Assembly: GCA_029721515.1 (NCBI GenBank)
Contig: CM056550.1
Coordinates: forward strand, 22,828,619-22,892,618
Length of the DNA stretch: 64,000 nucleotides
DNA from: Synanceia verrucosa
Lineage: Eukaryota; Chordata; Actinopteri; Perciformes; Synanceiidae
Direction of reading: 5' to 3'
The notes under the pieces were generated by a model. It was not told the DNA's origin. It was given only the letters and a program-made list of their open reading frames with translations, and made no database searches. Shown here one piece after another: positions 1 to 11,900 of this stretch (position 1 is its first letter; each line of letters begins with the position of its first letter). The position numbers and the translations under genes are program-made.

Positions 1-3000
1 TTTAAACATGCCCCCAGTAGCTGTGGTTGTGGCATCTGACGGATCCTGTTAAGCCCCACATCATTTCACCAAGAAAAGGTCTGCTGTTTTTATCAAAGCT
101 TTCACACTAGGTAGCTACTGGCACTGGCACCTGCAGGAATACAATCCCAGTGGTGAAGTCACTTAAATGCCAACCATGTGGGACATGCAGGAGTCGTGAC
201 TGGGTTGAGTTGCACTTTCACAATGCCCCATTAGGGAAGCCATGTTTCATACGTGAGGACAGTTGAGCGACAGATGAATTCAGTGTTTACGATGCCGTAA
301 CTACTCCCAAAGTGCCAACAACTTGCACAGTCAGCAAGGAATATTCAGAGCTGCCTTGGCAAATAGGGTGACACAATGTTCTTTCTCCATTCTTGGAAGT
401 AGTCATTATAACGACAGATTTGATATCTACTGGCATTTTAAAAAAGGATGAATCACCTCAACATTCTATAGACTGACAGACTGAAGATGGAAAAAAGTAA
501 TAAGTCGTTCATATCAGCTGTCCTTTTGAGGCTATAATGACCATTGCACAACTTCAAAAACAAAGTCTTGGGGTAGATATCTATTCTGCTCTCAGACCAC
601 TCATAGAAAACCCTATAGTTGTCTTTTTAAATGTGAAATGAACTGTTCAGCTTCTGTGTGAAGCACAGGGGATGGATATCTCTACTGATTTATAGCACAA
701 AATTACCCTTCTTCCAAACTGTAAATGGTGACTCTAAACATAAAGGAATGGTCATGCTGTTGCTTGAATTGGTTATAATGAACTCTTTTTTAAAAGTTTG
801 TTATAAGAGCGCATTTTTTTAATATCCCTCCCTTCCTGCTGCCCCATTTATGTAATTTATGCAATATTAGTTTCAAGACAAAATTGACAGAAGGGAAGGC
901 CTGAGGAAATTGGAATTACAAATTTGTCTGTTATATCAGCACCATGGAGAGCACCATGGATTTATCAATACATCCCATCACAGTTAGGCTATCGATGTTT
1001 CAGAGCCATGGCCGGGGTCATAGATTCTAACTTGCACAGACCTCAGTCTGATAAAGGATCAGTGAGTCAGGCAGACTAGTCTTTTTGATAGGGATGGAGG
1101 CTAATAAGAGGCACGCATTTTGCCAACAAGGGGAGTGGCATCCCCCATCAAACCATAATTTGGCTTCGTGATGCTAAACTCTTTAGGTCTTATCCACTGG
1201 CATCAATGAATGTCTGTGCCAAATTTAACGACTTGGCATACAAAGTTATTAAAACAACAACAAAAAAAAAGTCTGGTCACAGAAAACCTACATGCTCTTC
1301 ACTGCAACCATCAATACAGTCACTTTCTTTTAACCCCTTAACTTTGAGAGCAAGAGTACAGATTTCATTATAAGAATTCCAGTGGGAGTTGAAATATCCC
1401 CACAGTGTTGGGTTTGCATGCATAAGATATTTTGGCTCAATAAATGATTGATCCACAGTGGGAGTCTCATTGTGCTCTGTTGCCAGACATGTGCACGTAC
1501 AGAATGTACCATAATGCTTGTGGTTAATGTGGGCAGATATTCCAGTCTCTGTGTAGGCTAAGTTGATGAGCCCTGTCTCCTCCTGTGGCTTTTCTAATCT
1601 CTGCTCAACAGACCAGGGATGTATTTCTACTTGAGAATTTGGACTTGTTCATTCAAATGTCTATTGACCATTGATTACACCGTGCATTCCTTCTTTAGTT
1701 CCCCATGTTTTTGGTTAGTTTTGAGGCTTATTTTTGTGTCACACAGTTTAGATAACAAAGGAAAGTTAAATCTGTATTCTGATAGAGATCATAATCCACC
1801 AGACTTTGCTTGTGATGTAATGAGAAAGTATCCCGTCTCCCAAGTTACAGTTTCACATTAATTTTCAAGCCCTTGGCTAGATGGACAGATGGGTTGATGG
1901 CATATCTGAAAAAGAAAGTGGACTGTCACAGCTTGCTCCTAAAATCCACCTCAACCTCGACTTCATGATTTAATCAGCGTAGTGTGGCTGAGTGACTGGA
2001 AAAAGACAGACAGAGGATTGGAATCTGTAGAAACCATTAACATAAAGGCGTCTCCATCCTCTCCTCTCACTGGCTGCTACTCAGCTTCTCTGCTCCCTTT
2101 AAAAAACTGAGCTTTGGGCACCATCTTGATCCATAAAGATCAGTTCTGCAGCTCAGAGCCAGATGATATATAACTTAGATTGCTACTGGCCAACCTTGCA
2201 GACGGCAGACTGGGTGGGTGGAGGGTCTTTAAAAAATGCTGTGCATGTAAAAAAAAAAAGAAAAAAAAACATACATGTGCTGGATACATCAATGCACCCA
2301 GGAGGAATATATACATTTACTGTAAATAACAAATATGATGTTTTTAATGCTAATAATAGTATTTTATAATAGTAATTATTATTATTACTACTGTTGACTA
2401 GTTAATTTTAATGCATTTATTTTTCTACTCAGTCTTTTTGTTTACTGATGCCTCTGCTTCTTATTCTTTATATAGGCCCTTATGCTTTTGCACTATCCAT
2501 TTGCTACTGGGACAATTTCTCCGTTGGTGGGACGACTAATGGTTCATCTTATTTTATCTAATCTAATCTTATATTAGTATTTATTATAATAATATAATAA
2601 CTTATTTGAAGAGTTGGGATGGACAGCATTGTGTTAAGACCATAGACTAACTTATCATTGACTTACTTTTAGTGCATCAGTCATAACATAACAATAACAT
2701 AACTTATATTTGTTTACAAGTGTCAACTTAACATGGTAATTTAACATATCGTCCTTTTCACATACTGATACTCAGTGGATTAACCCCGCCCTTTACTATG
2801 GAGCTCCACCACTGTTGCAGTAAACACATGGTCAGCGTTGTTTAGGGAAAAAAAAAATCACGGTGTGACTTATAATTACTGTGTTTGTAACGTGAAAATG
2901 AAACCTAGCGGTATGAGCACAGAGACAAACAAGGCGTTGTCGGTTTCAAACGGGACAGGAAGAAAGCTGGTGTTTGTTGGCAAGTTTTACCGTATAGAGC

Positions 3001-3803
3001 TGAGTCTGACAAGCAGAGTTGGAGATGTCCTGAAATGAGAATTGTACAAGTAATTGACCTTTTTGAGTCATGTACTGACATTGTGGCGGCACAGTGGAAA
3101 AGGCACAGTAATGGTTGTGTGTGAAGATGAGTCACTTGTGAAATCTGTTTGATTTGTGCATGCTCAGAGGAAGACAAAGATTGTGTGTTTTATTATGAAC
3201 CTACCTAAAAATCAGCGTGTATGCTTGACTTTGACTTGTCTGTACATTGAGTTGAGGAGTCATGTGTAGACTGCCTGTCCACTCTAGACAGGTCGGGGTT
3301 TGGTTTAGGATTTGGGTGGGAGGTGTCCTTGCAGCATCTGATGAATGGCTGCTTGTGCAAACCTGGGTGGGAAGGGCCAATACGGATTGGCCTTTTTACC
3401 TCGACAACCCCATCAGCTGGTAATTGGCACCATATGTCAGACAGACCTCTATAATGTGCACTTCTCAGTTCAGTCCTTACTTACCAAGGTCGACCCTCGG
3501 CATTTGTCTGCTACCATTCAGGGATAAAACTTTGGTGCTCCCTCAAAAGCTATATGTTACATTTCTGTACAGATGGACCATACTTGATCCAGTTTTTGAA
3601 TGGTGAAATTAGTTATTGGAACTGAAAATGTGCAGTTTGTAGTGATTATTATGATTATTGTGATTATTATTATTATTATTATGGTGGTACAAGTGGTACA
3701 AAATCTGCAAGGCTCAACATTTTTTTCTTGTTGTTGTTCACTGACACAGATCCTCTTTTTAAATTATTGTCATTGGCGTTTCGTATCCTCGTATATCTAA
3801 GAG

Positions 3804-4135
3804 TAGGGGTGTCCCTATCCAATATTGATATCAGATATCTAAATTCTCCAACGTATTCAGCAGTGCAAACCTTCCGGTGCTGACACAGAACCAGAGAAGT
3901 TTATTACGACCAACCTCATTGAGCATTTGAAGCAGCATCACAAAAAGTTAAACTAGTGGTTATTTTGCACTTTGAAATATTGTGTTTTATTGTGTTTATT
4001 GGGGTTATTTGTCAGGGTCTTCTCATTTATTTTTTATTTTATTCAACTGTAGAATATTCTTATGTTTAAAGTTAAAATTGATCAACACTTGATCAATATT
4101 GGTATCATATCGGAGGTGATTGGGGATACCCTTAT
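3804..4135 (+). mobile_element. Degraded hAT-like element with BED-finger fragment
   Basis: The left end taggggtgtccctatcc and the right end gattggggatacccttata are imperfect inverted repeats. The interior at about 3862-3955 encodes TTNLIEHLKQHHKKLN before a stop, which looks like the C-terminal half of a BED zinc finger (NL-HL-x-H pattern) found at the start of hAT transposases. The rest of the transposase is absent. Confidence 0.65.
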
Positions 4136-4499
4136 ACTGTGAAAACTGAAATAAAATGGTTAAATAATGTTATAATGCAAATGTTATATTTACAACTCAG
4201 TTGCTCAGGCTGATTCCTTCCAGGCAGATAATAAAGGGGGAAAAGAGCTGATACACCCAATAGTTGCTTTCCTAAACATCTGATGTTTTTGTCAGTGCCT
4301 TTAGAGTAAGAGGTGAGATGACAAACTGTGAGGTGTTAATATTGTCAATGCTTGATGCACACATGGAAAACAGCTTCTGACAAATTCACCGGCTGATATG
4401 GACAGAAATCTTGGACAGAAATAGTGCCCATTTACTAACTAATCTGTCACGTCACTGACACTGTGTGATTTTTAGATTACAAATATAGCTATATATTTC

Positions 4500-4506
<7 letters not shown>

Positions 4507-4537
<31 letters not shown>
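4507..4537. repeat. AT dinucleotide microsatellite
   Basis: About 15 AT units within a longer AT-only stretch; self-complementary. Confidence 0.95.
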
Positions 4538-4540
<3 letters not shown>

Positions 4541-4895
4541 TTATATAACTCTAGTTTTATATAACTCTACAACATTTCTACTGAATGATTTTGAAAGAAT
4601 GAAGAAGTATGCACAATTCTAATGAATTCTGTATCATGTTGTCATGTATGTTTTTATTTTATGTATTCATGTAGTTCTCCCTGCTTTTATTCTTTTTCTA
4701 TACTAAGCCGATCATTTCCTTATTATTCTAAAAAGGATGAGTGTTATGGGCACATCTTCCTCGCCATCAGCTTCTGAGTGCACTAGAGGCCCCTTTACCA
4801 CACATATGGCTCAGCCCATGTAGACAGATGGCAGCCACAGAAGTCGGGGCTCTGCAGATCATGGAGGTGTGAGTTATGTAATATTTTTAAACTGA

Positions 4896-4897
<2 letters not shown>

Positions 4898-4945
<48 letters not shown>
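4898..4945 (+). repeat. TG dinucleotide microsatellite
   Basis: About 24 uninterrupted TG units inside the pald1 intron. Confidence 0.97.
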
Positions 4946-4946
<1 letters not shown>

Positions 4947-6579
4947 CTGCCAGGCTGTTGGCACTGTGGATTTTGAGGTGAATGCCGAAAGCCCCCTGGG
5001 GTAGCAGGGTACAGAGGGTGATCAGGTTCACCAGCATTCACCTGCTCTGCCACTGAAGTCAGTGTTCACCGAGAAAGATTAGAGGAAGTTAGACACGTGC
5101 ATGCCTTCTTTCTCCCTCTGTGTCCTGGGAGAGTCTAGAGACAGCACAGCCATTGTTTGCATAGGTGTAGTTTCTCCTCCGCTCTGCTGCATTTGCTTGG
5201 AAAACTGGGATCCAACCACGGCTGTTTGGGAAAGAACAGGAAACCCCACTCATTCCCCCACTCTGTCTGTTGCGTCACTCAGCTCTGAAATGATCGTATT
5301 TGGGTGCACTGTGCACATTTCACATTACCCTGAGTGCTAGCCCACCTACTTGGTTAGCTTTCATTAGTCTCTGCGCAGCAGCCCCCACATTTGTATTTAA
5401 TACACTTACCTGATATGCTGCAAGCAGTGAGCAGATGATCTGTTTTAGCCATCAAAAGCCGAGCGAGTCAGGCAAGCAAAATGCTCATCATAAAGCAGAT
5501 CAATAATCAGCTGCTGAGAAAAGCATCTGAAGTTCTGCCGACAGTTCATTGAGCCTCGCGTCACCTCTCGTCCCCACTCATTAGTTTCACTCAGCTCCTA
5601 CTGGCATGTTATCCAATCCTGCACACACCTCACAAGGCCAAGGCTCAAGGCTCCATCTGAGCAATTGGAGAAAACATCTTGACACCTTTTTGCCACACTG
5701 ATGAAGTTATTTACAGCACTGAAATTCAAGATCAACCCCAGTTACTGGCCTTACTGTGGGAGAAAGAATGGCATGAAATTACACCACTACAGAGCTTCCT
5801 TCAGCACTGTGCTCTGCTAGGTTTTCATCAACCACATTTTTAAACATGCTTCAGATTTTACATTTCGTATGAATTTGAAATGACTGTGTGTCGCGGCTTT
5901 TTTCTCCTTGTAGGCATTGAATTAGTCCTGTGTGAGTTCTATTATCTTGTCTCTTGAATAACAACAAAGGGATTATAGGGGCATCTCATGTGAAGGATAA
6001 TTGCACAGTTCTAGTGTTTGTGACCATAGGGTTGGAACATGAAAATTATTTGGTAATTATCATAAGAATTACAGTGTGACCAAGTGTTTATTATTGTGGT
6101 GCACTGCACTGTAATGGTTTTTGGAGGCAGAGGGAGTAAAGTGCTGTCAGATTGAAGGTTTACCCACTGAATTCTTTCCAAATGTCAAGACTGTGATCTG
6201 TCGGAGGGTTTCAAGAGATGACAGGTTACGATATGACAGCGTGGTCAGTCGTTTCTTTCCTTTTGTTTTTCAAGAGTAGATCTGCCATATCGCACACAGC
6301 TTGAAGTTGTCTAGACATAAGCACTTCACTTTGCCTCGCCTGTCAGATAACTGTGATCACCCACGTTGGCTAAATCACAAGGTCTTTTAAGGCTGAGCTA
6401 GTGGCTGGTTTTGCTACAAGGTAAGTACAGTCATGAAGGAGCAGGATAGATGCAATTCATCCTAACATGTGATTTCAGAAAGTTCACATTCATAGCTGCA
6501 CTTAGAAAGGGATGCTTTTCTATGATAACACTGAACAAAATTATCCATATCTGCATGTTTTTGTACCTCTATGTTTGAG

Positions 6580-7045
6580 TCCACCCTTAACCTGGGTATT
6601 TTGGTACTTGAGTGCCATTGACAAGTTTCGCCGTCAAAGTGTTTTTTCTGCAGCGAGTCAATGATCGCGGTCTCCCTGAGTAATATCGGGGCCTCTGTGA
6701 TTTGTAGTCGGGACATAAAGAGTTAATATATGCCATGGTGATCGAAGCAGGAAGTGGAGTCGATCTCGTTTAGAGAGCAAAACAGACAGATTTTGGACAA
6801 AAATTGGTGATTTTGGTGGGAGTGGCCTCTACTCTCCTCCATACAAAACAAGAACGGAACAAGGTAAAAACAACCTTTTTTCATGATGAAATAGAAAGTA
6901 TCTTCTTCTCTAATCTGTGTTTTCAGAGACATGGCAAAAAATTCTGTGGGTCTGAAATATGACTGAAAATGGGGAAAATAAAAAATAAAAAAAATAAAAA
7001 AATTTCAAGATTTCAAAAAAACAGCTGGCACTCAAAGAGTTAAAG
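6580..7045. repeat. Possible DNA-transposon remnant
   Basis: cttgagtgccattgac near 6608 and its inverse ggcactcaaagagttaa near 7027-7043 form a partial inverted pair, and aaagagttaa also occurs at 6717. The trailing TTAA would fit piggyBac-like ends. The interior is not recognisable and no complete inverted repeat can be drawn. Confidence 0.35.
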
Positions 7046-8069
7046 TGTAAGCAGCAGAGTTTTATACTACCCACCCAACAAGAAAGAGTCAATTAAGATA
7101 AGAGATGTTGCCATCTTTTGGGCAAACCCCTAATTTATTACTATTATTAGGAACTCTATGGATGAGATGGCCATCTAGCTGGAGGCGGTTCTATACTGAG
7201 CCACCCCTAAACCCTGTATGGCATATGATCCCATAGCAGCATCAGATTTGAGCCACTCGTGGTTACACAGACTTTCTCACAGATGGAGCAGGAGGAAAAG
7301 CGAGAGGATGCTCTTTTCTTTAGCTTTGGCTTTTCAACATATTTATGTTGAAAAGCCTTGATAAAGTCCATTTTTCAACTATTTTTATTTCTTTGTGTTT
7401 AAAAATGGTTTACAGAAAACAGAAGCATGACCAAGGAATGATAATGATAATATCTCTCTGCTATACAGCAGTATATTTGAAAGACATCTTAGTCACTAAC
7501 AACACAATATTCACATGATTCACTCAAAAGATATTCATGCCATCAACTCCCTCACAGCTGTGGTTTTGTGGAAAAGTTAAAAAGAATACTGATGTGACCT
7601 GATATGAGTTTGGTACAAAGAGAGTCACAATATGAATTGATTACTCTTCTCTTTCTGCGTTGATGTTTTTGCTTATATTGTAATAGACTAGAAAAAAGAT
7701 ACTGATCTGTGGCTCCCATTATGTGGTTGATTCTCGTCCTGCACATTAGAGGACACTGACCCTCTGTTGGTGGAGCTCATGGCCTGAGGAAGACCAAGAT
7801 AAATAATGCTATGTTGGCGCTAAGCGGAAATAATGTCCACAAAGGGGGGGGGGGGCGTTGAGATAATAGAGGAGAAACGGTTCAGGAATGAGGACGTTAT
7901 ATAAGCTGAAAAAATATTCATCTTGATTGCCTGTTTTTTTTTATGTACTAAATATTTCTAACATTCCTGATGACAAAAAATATGTTATAAACACAATGGA
8001 GGCAGGTTAAGTGTCAAGAGAACCAATTTTAAAATATGCCAATAGAGCTTTATTTTCCTCTTCTTTCAG

Positions 8070-8225
8070 ATCAAAAGCGGTAAAACGGAGAAGGAATGTC
8101 AGCAGCTGCTGCTGAGGAGTCTGCAGTACCTGGAGCGCTACATTTACCTCATCCTATTCAACACATACCTGCATCTGGAGAAGAAAGACTCCTGGCAGCG
8201 CTCCTTCACTGTCTGGATGGAGCAG
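8070..8225 (+). CDS. pald1: pald1 penultimate coding exon
   Basis: Exon of 52 codons, phase 0 at both ends. The acceptor is a pyrimidine-rich tract ending ttctttcag just before 8070; the donor is gtacct after 8225. It encodes IKSGKTEKECQQLLLRSLQY followed by the helix-rich conserved paladin segment. Confidence 0.92.
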
Positions 8226-8881
8226 GTACCTCCACTTCTGTTTTATACTCTATTCACACTGATGTTTCTAAACGTATGCTTATAATATAGGCATTCAAAT
8301 CCATATTGTGTAGGAATTCATAAAACTGTACCTTCTGTTGAACCACTAAATGACTTGGCTTGTGTAACAATTCAACCACAGAAAGGTCAGGTCAATGCTG
8401 CCAGCAGCGGCGTAGTCAAGTCCATTTAAACAGAGACCAAGTTATGAATAAGGTTATTAGAAAATATGGAACATACTTACATACCCATAAAAAAGCCATA
8501 TAGTAAATGTGTTTATGCAGTGTACCATAACAAATGTCTTGATTACATAACAATATCAATAATGAATTTCATTGAAATCTTGGCAGAATCAATAGCTTGG
8601 TGGAGGACAAACACAAACAGTAGACATTTTTTTTTTCCACACTCTGTGACAGTTTGTACACATTATGAACCGGTTACCAGAGTTTCGCTTGGATTCTCTT
8701 GCAGGAATTTACAGGCTGGCTCTGGTCATATTGTGGCCTGGTTCTTCACACGCTGAACTTAACATAACGTCTCAGCTCAGTGTTTTTGTTGGGTACATTA
8801 AGCGTTTGGCCAGCTGTGCCCCAACTGTAGAGAGGGGAATTTATGTGCATTCCAAACAAATGAGTAGTCTGTAAGTACAGG

Positions 8882-8924
<43 letters not shown>

Positions 8925-11900
8925 GCTGCAATTAAGATCTATGTTCCAATATGTTAAACTCACATGGTGGTTAAAAAAAAAAAAAAAGCATTTTGGCACA
9001 CGTTCAGTGCAGTCAGTTAGAGCTGCAGGGCAAAGAAAATGTGAACAAATAATAAACCAACAGAATATGGTGTTGTTTACATTTCTGTACATTTGGTTTG
9101 AATCACAAGGTGTTAGCTATCTTGCTGTTACCTTAGTTTTAGCGCTCAGCAAAACCTTATTTGTTTTATTCCTGTTTTTGTAACCTCAAGACTGGAGTGA
9201 CTAAAACTTCTGCAAAAAGGAAAGAAAGAACATTGCAGCCATTTCCCATCGCTATTTGCGAACAGTCACTAAACGCCTCAAATGTCTGAAAATTGCTGTG
9301 CGTAATCTCTTTGTCCTTATTGAGGTGGAATAAACTCAAAGAAAAATTGTGGAGTTCCAAAATAGACATGAACAATAGCTGTGAAAACAGTTGTCACAGA
9401 AATATGCATGGTCATTCAGGGCTTTTTCTTCCTGTTATGAATAGCAAATATATGCAGTGCATCAGAGTGACTCTAATGGCCCAGGTATGCCATGAGAAAA
9501 TACAACCTTGCACACAGGGAACAAGGTCGCTCTACTGTAAAGCAGGCAGCAGAAACAAATCATCATTACAGCATCATATAGAAATGTCATTCCCAGCTCA
9601 TTTCTGTATTTAATCTTATTGGTTGACTTTTGTTTTTGCTGCTTGTCCATTCTGTTTTTCTTTTTATTCATATTCTTGACTTCATATTACCACTTTTTTA
9701 AAAGCGTGTTCAATGATCTAAGAGCAGAAATGGAATATAATTTTCCTCACAGGTTGTAATCAGGTTTTTTGTTCGCTTATAATGAGCACTTCATATCTAC
9801 ATAGGGAGATTCTGTCATGTCACTCCTCCGTGTCTTTACAGTACTATCGTTACATTTTATGTGTTTTTATGTTGCTTGAAGGCCAGTGTAGTTCTCTGAA
9901 ACACTTTTGAAACTGCAGTAACGTAAACGTATCTGAAACTGAAGAGAACAGCAGCTTGGCCAGACTGACTTGGTCGCGAAATTTTGTGAAGTGTCACAGG
10001 AAGTATGGGCCAGGCTAGACTCTGGGAAAAGTTTTGCTCCTTAGCTGCTCCACTATGTCCACTAGCTACTTACTGTGTACATCTGCTGTTTGGTGCTAAG
10101 CAGGTAGTGTACAGCATTCATTTTGTCCACTTTATGGAAATTTGATGATACAGGGTCAAAGAAGGGGAAAAGTTCCTCAAAGTATAGCCCAATATCACAA
10201 AGTACAGATTTGCCTGAGAGGTCTTTGCAGTCTATACAGGAAATGACATCCTCTGTCCTCTACAAACAACCTTCACATCAACTAATGAAAAACTTCCCCC
10301 CCAAAAAAACCTTTTAACAGAGAAAAATAAATGGAAGAACAACAGAGGAGGGTTGTGCTTATTACAGTAAATTACTCAGTAAATGCTCCAGCCAACTCCA
10401 TTTTGTTATACAGCTGCTGAAAATTCAAACCACTCACCTCTGATCTTCTACTTTGACTAATGTTTTTTTTGTTTTTTTGTGGTTTGTACAGTCACAGCTC
10501 GTTCAGCTCTTAATAATACACTGTCAGTGTTCATGTTGACTTTCTGTACCATAGTGTGGCGTAGTCAGTTCTCAGTACCTTTAGGGGCCTAATTTTAATA
10601 GCAAATTATACAATTTATTATTAAATGTTTCTAAGCCTCAATGACCACAACAGCCATGTTTAATAAACACATATATATCATTAGAAGCAATTTAGTTTAA
10701 TTGGCTGCTTACTATAAATAATAGCCACAGTGATCCTTCTGTTATGAACTTCAGTGGGGAAAGCAGCGTTATCGACAGGTGACTTATGATGCGCTTTCAA
10801 CTCTTAATTCCTGGCAGTCTCCTTGATCCCCGAGACCTTTCTGAGCTGGACAATACAAATGCCCATTAGCTGTGCCTGAGCAGTCTGGGCAGCTCCCTGG
10901 CTGCCACATAACAGCCATCCATCAGCTCCACAGAGAGCATGATTCAGATGACACTACAATGTATCATGTGACACATTTTCTTCAGTGAGTGAATCCATTC
11001 TTTTTGACATCCAGCACCAGGGCACTGCCTTTTCCTCTTTGGAGTGGAAAATGAAATTGTGCAATTTAAGTGAGACAGTAAATTCACATATAAGATGTGG
11101 TATTCAATTAATTGCCAATCGCTGATAAAGGCCGGGTGGAATTGCTTGTTTAAATTTGATGTAATGTTGATTCCCAGTGACAACAGTCACTTTGAACTCT
11201 GAGCTTCTCTCTTTTAAACAGAAAATACAGTTTAGCTGTTGTCGACCAAACTCAACAACTCCTGATGCAAAACTTTTAATGTGAAAATTCTTGGGGCATT
11301 GATTTTCTATCTATCTATCCATCTATCCATCTATCTACTGTATCTATCCATCTATCTGTCTATCAGCAGTGGTTTGTCTGGACTGAATCTAAAGAAACTT
11401 CCTCAACTTATCACTTCCTCAACTCTCTGGGAAGTATTAGTAACATGACTGTGAAAGTATGAAATTAATTTCAATGACTATATTAACCTGTAGTTAAAAT
11501 TACCATGTGTTAAACTGTACCCAAAAAATGTTTTTTTAGAACCAGTCAGCATGCATTCTGCATGAGGAGACGGTTGCTGTGGCAACCATTCTCTCTGCAG
11601 GCCTGCATTTTATGTATTTTTAAAGAAAATTTTCTTCTGATTGATTTCTGTGGCAACGAGAGAACCCTAGAGTTGACGGCAAAGACGTCAGCTGTGACAG
11701 GAAGCACATTCAAATGTCAAAATGTCTGTTATTTAGGCCCACATCTGTTGAAGTGCGAATCACAAATCCTTCTTTTCATTCTCAAATTTTAAAACTACTG
11801 CACAGTACATTACAGTACAGAATTTAAATGAGCCCAGCTTGCCGACAAGCATTTAATATATAAAAGTATATTCTCTAAAAGAAAGAGTCGTAAATATGGT

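Larger units (their letters stand above)
1..8069 (+). other. pald1: pald1 intron (partial), no exon seen
   Basis: This stretch precedes the first recognisable pald1 exon and is read as part of the upstream intron. I found no segment that both looks like paladin and has flanking splice sites. The open frames here are short and low-complexity. It contains a degraded hAT-like element (3804-4135), an AT run (4507-4537), a TG microsatellite (4898-4945), a possible old DNA-transposon remnant (about 6580-7045) and a run of G near 7845-7855. An upstream pald1 exon that I failed to recognise cannot be excluded. Confidence 0.6.

Noticed and set aside
4898..4945. TG array as a CRISPR-like or regulatory repeat
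   Set aside because: A plain dinucleotide microsatellite in a eukaryotic intron; no spacer structure.
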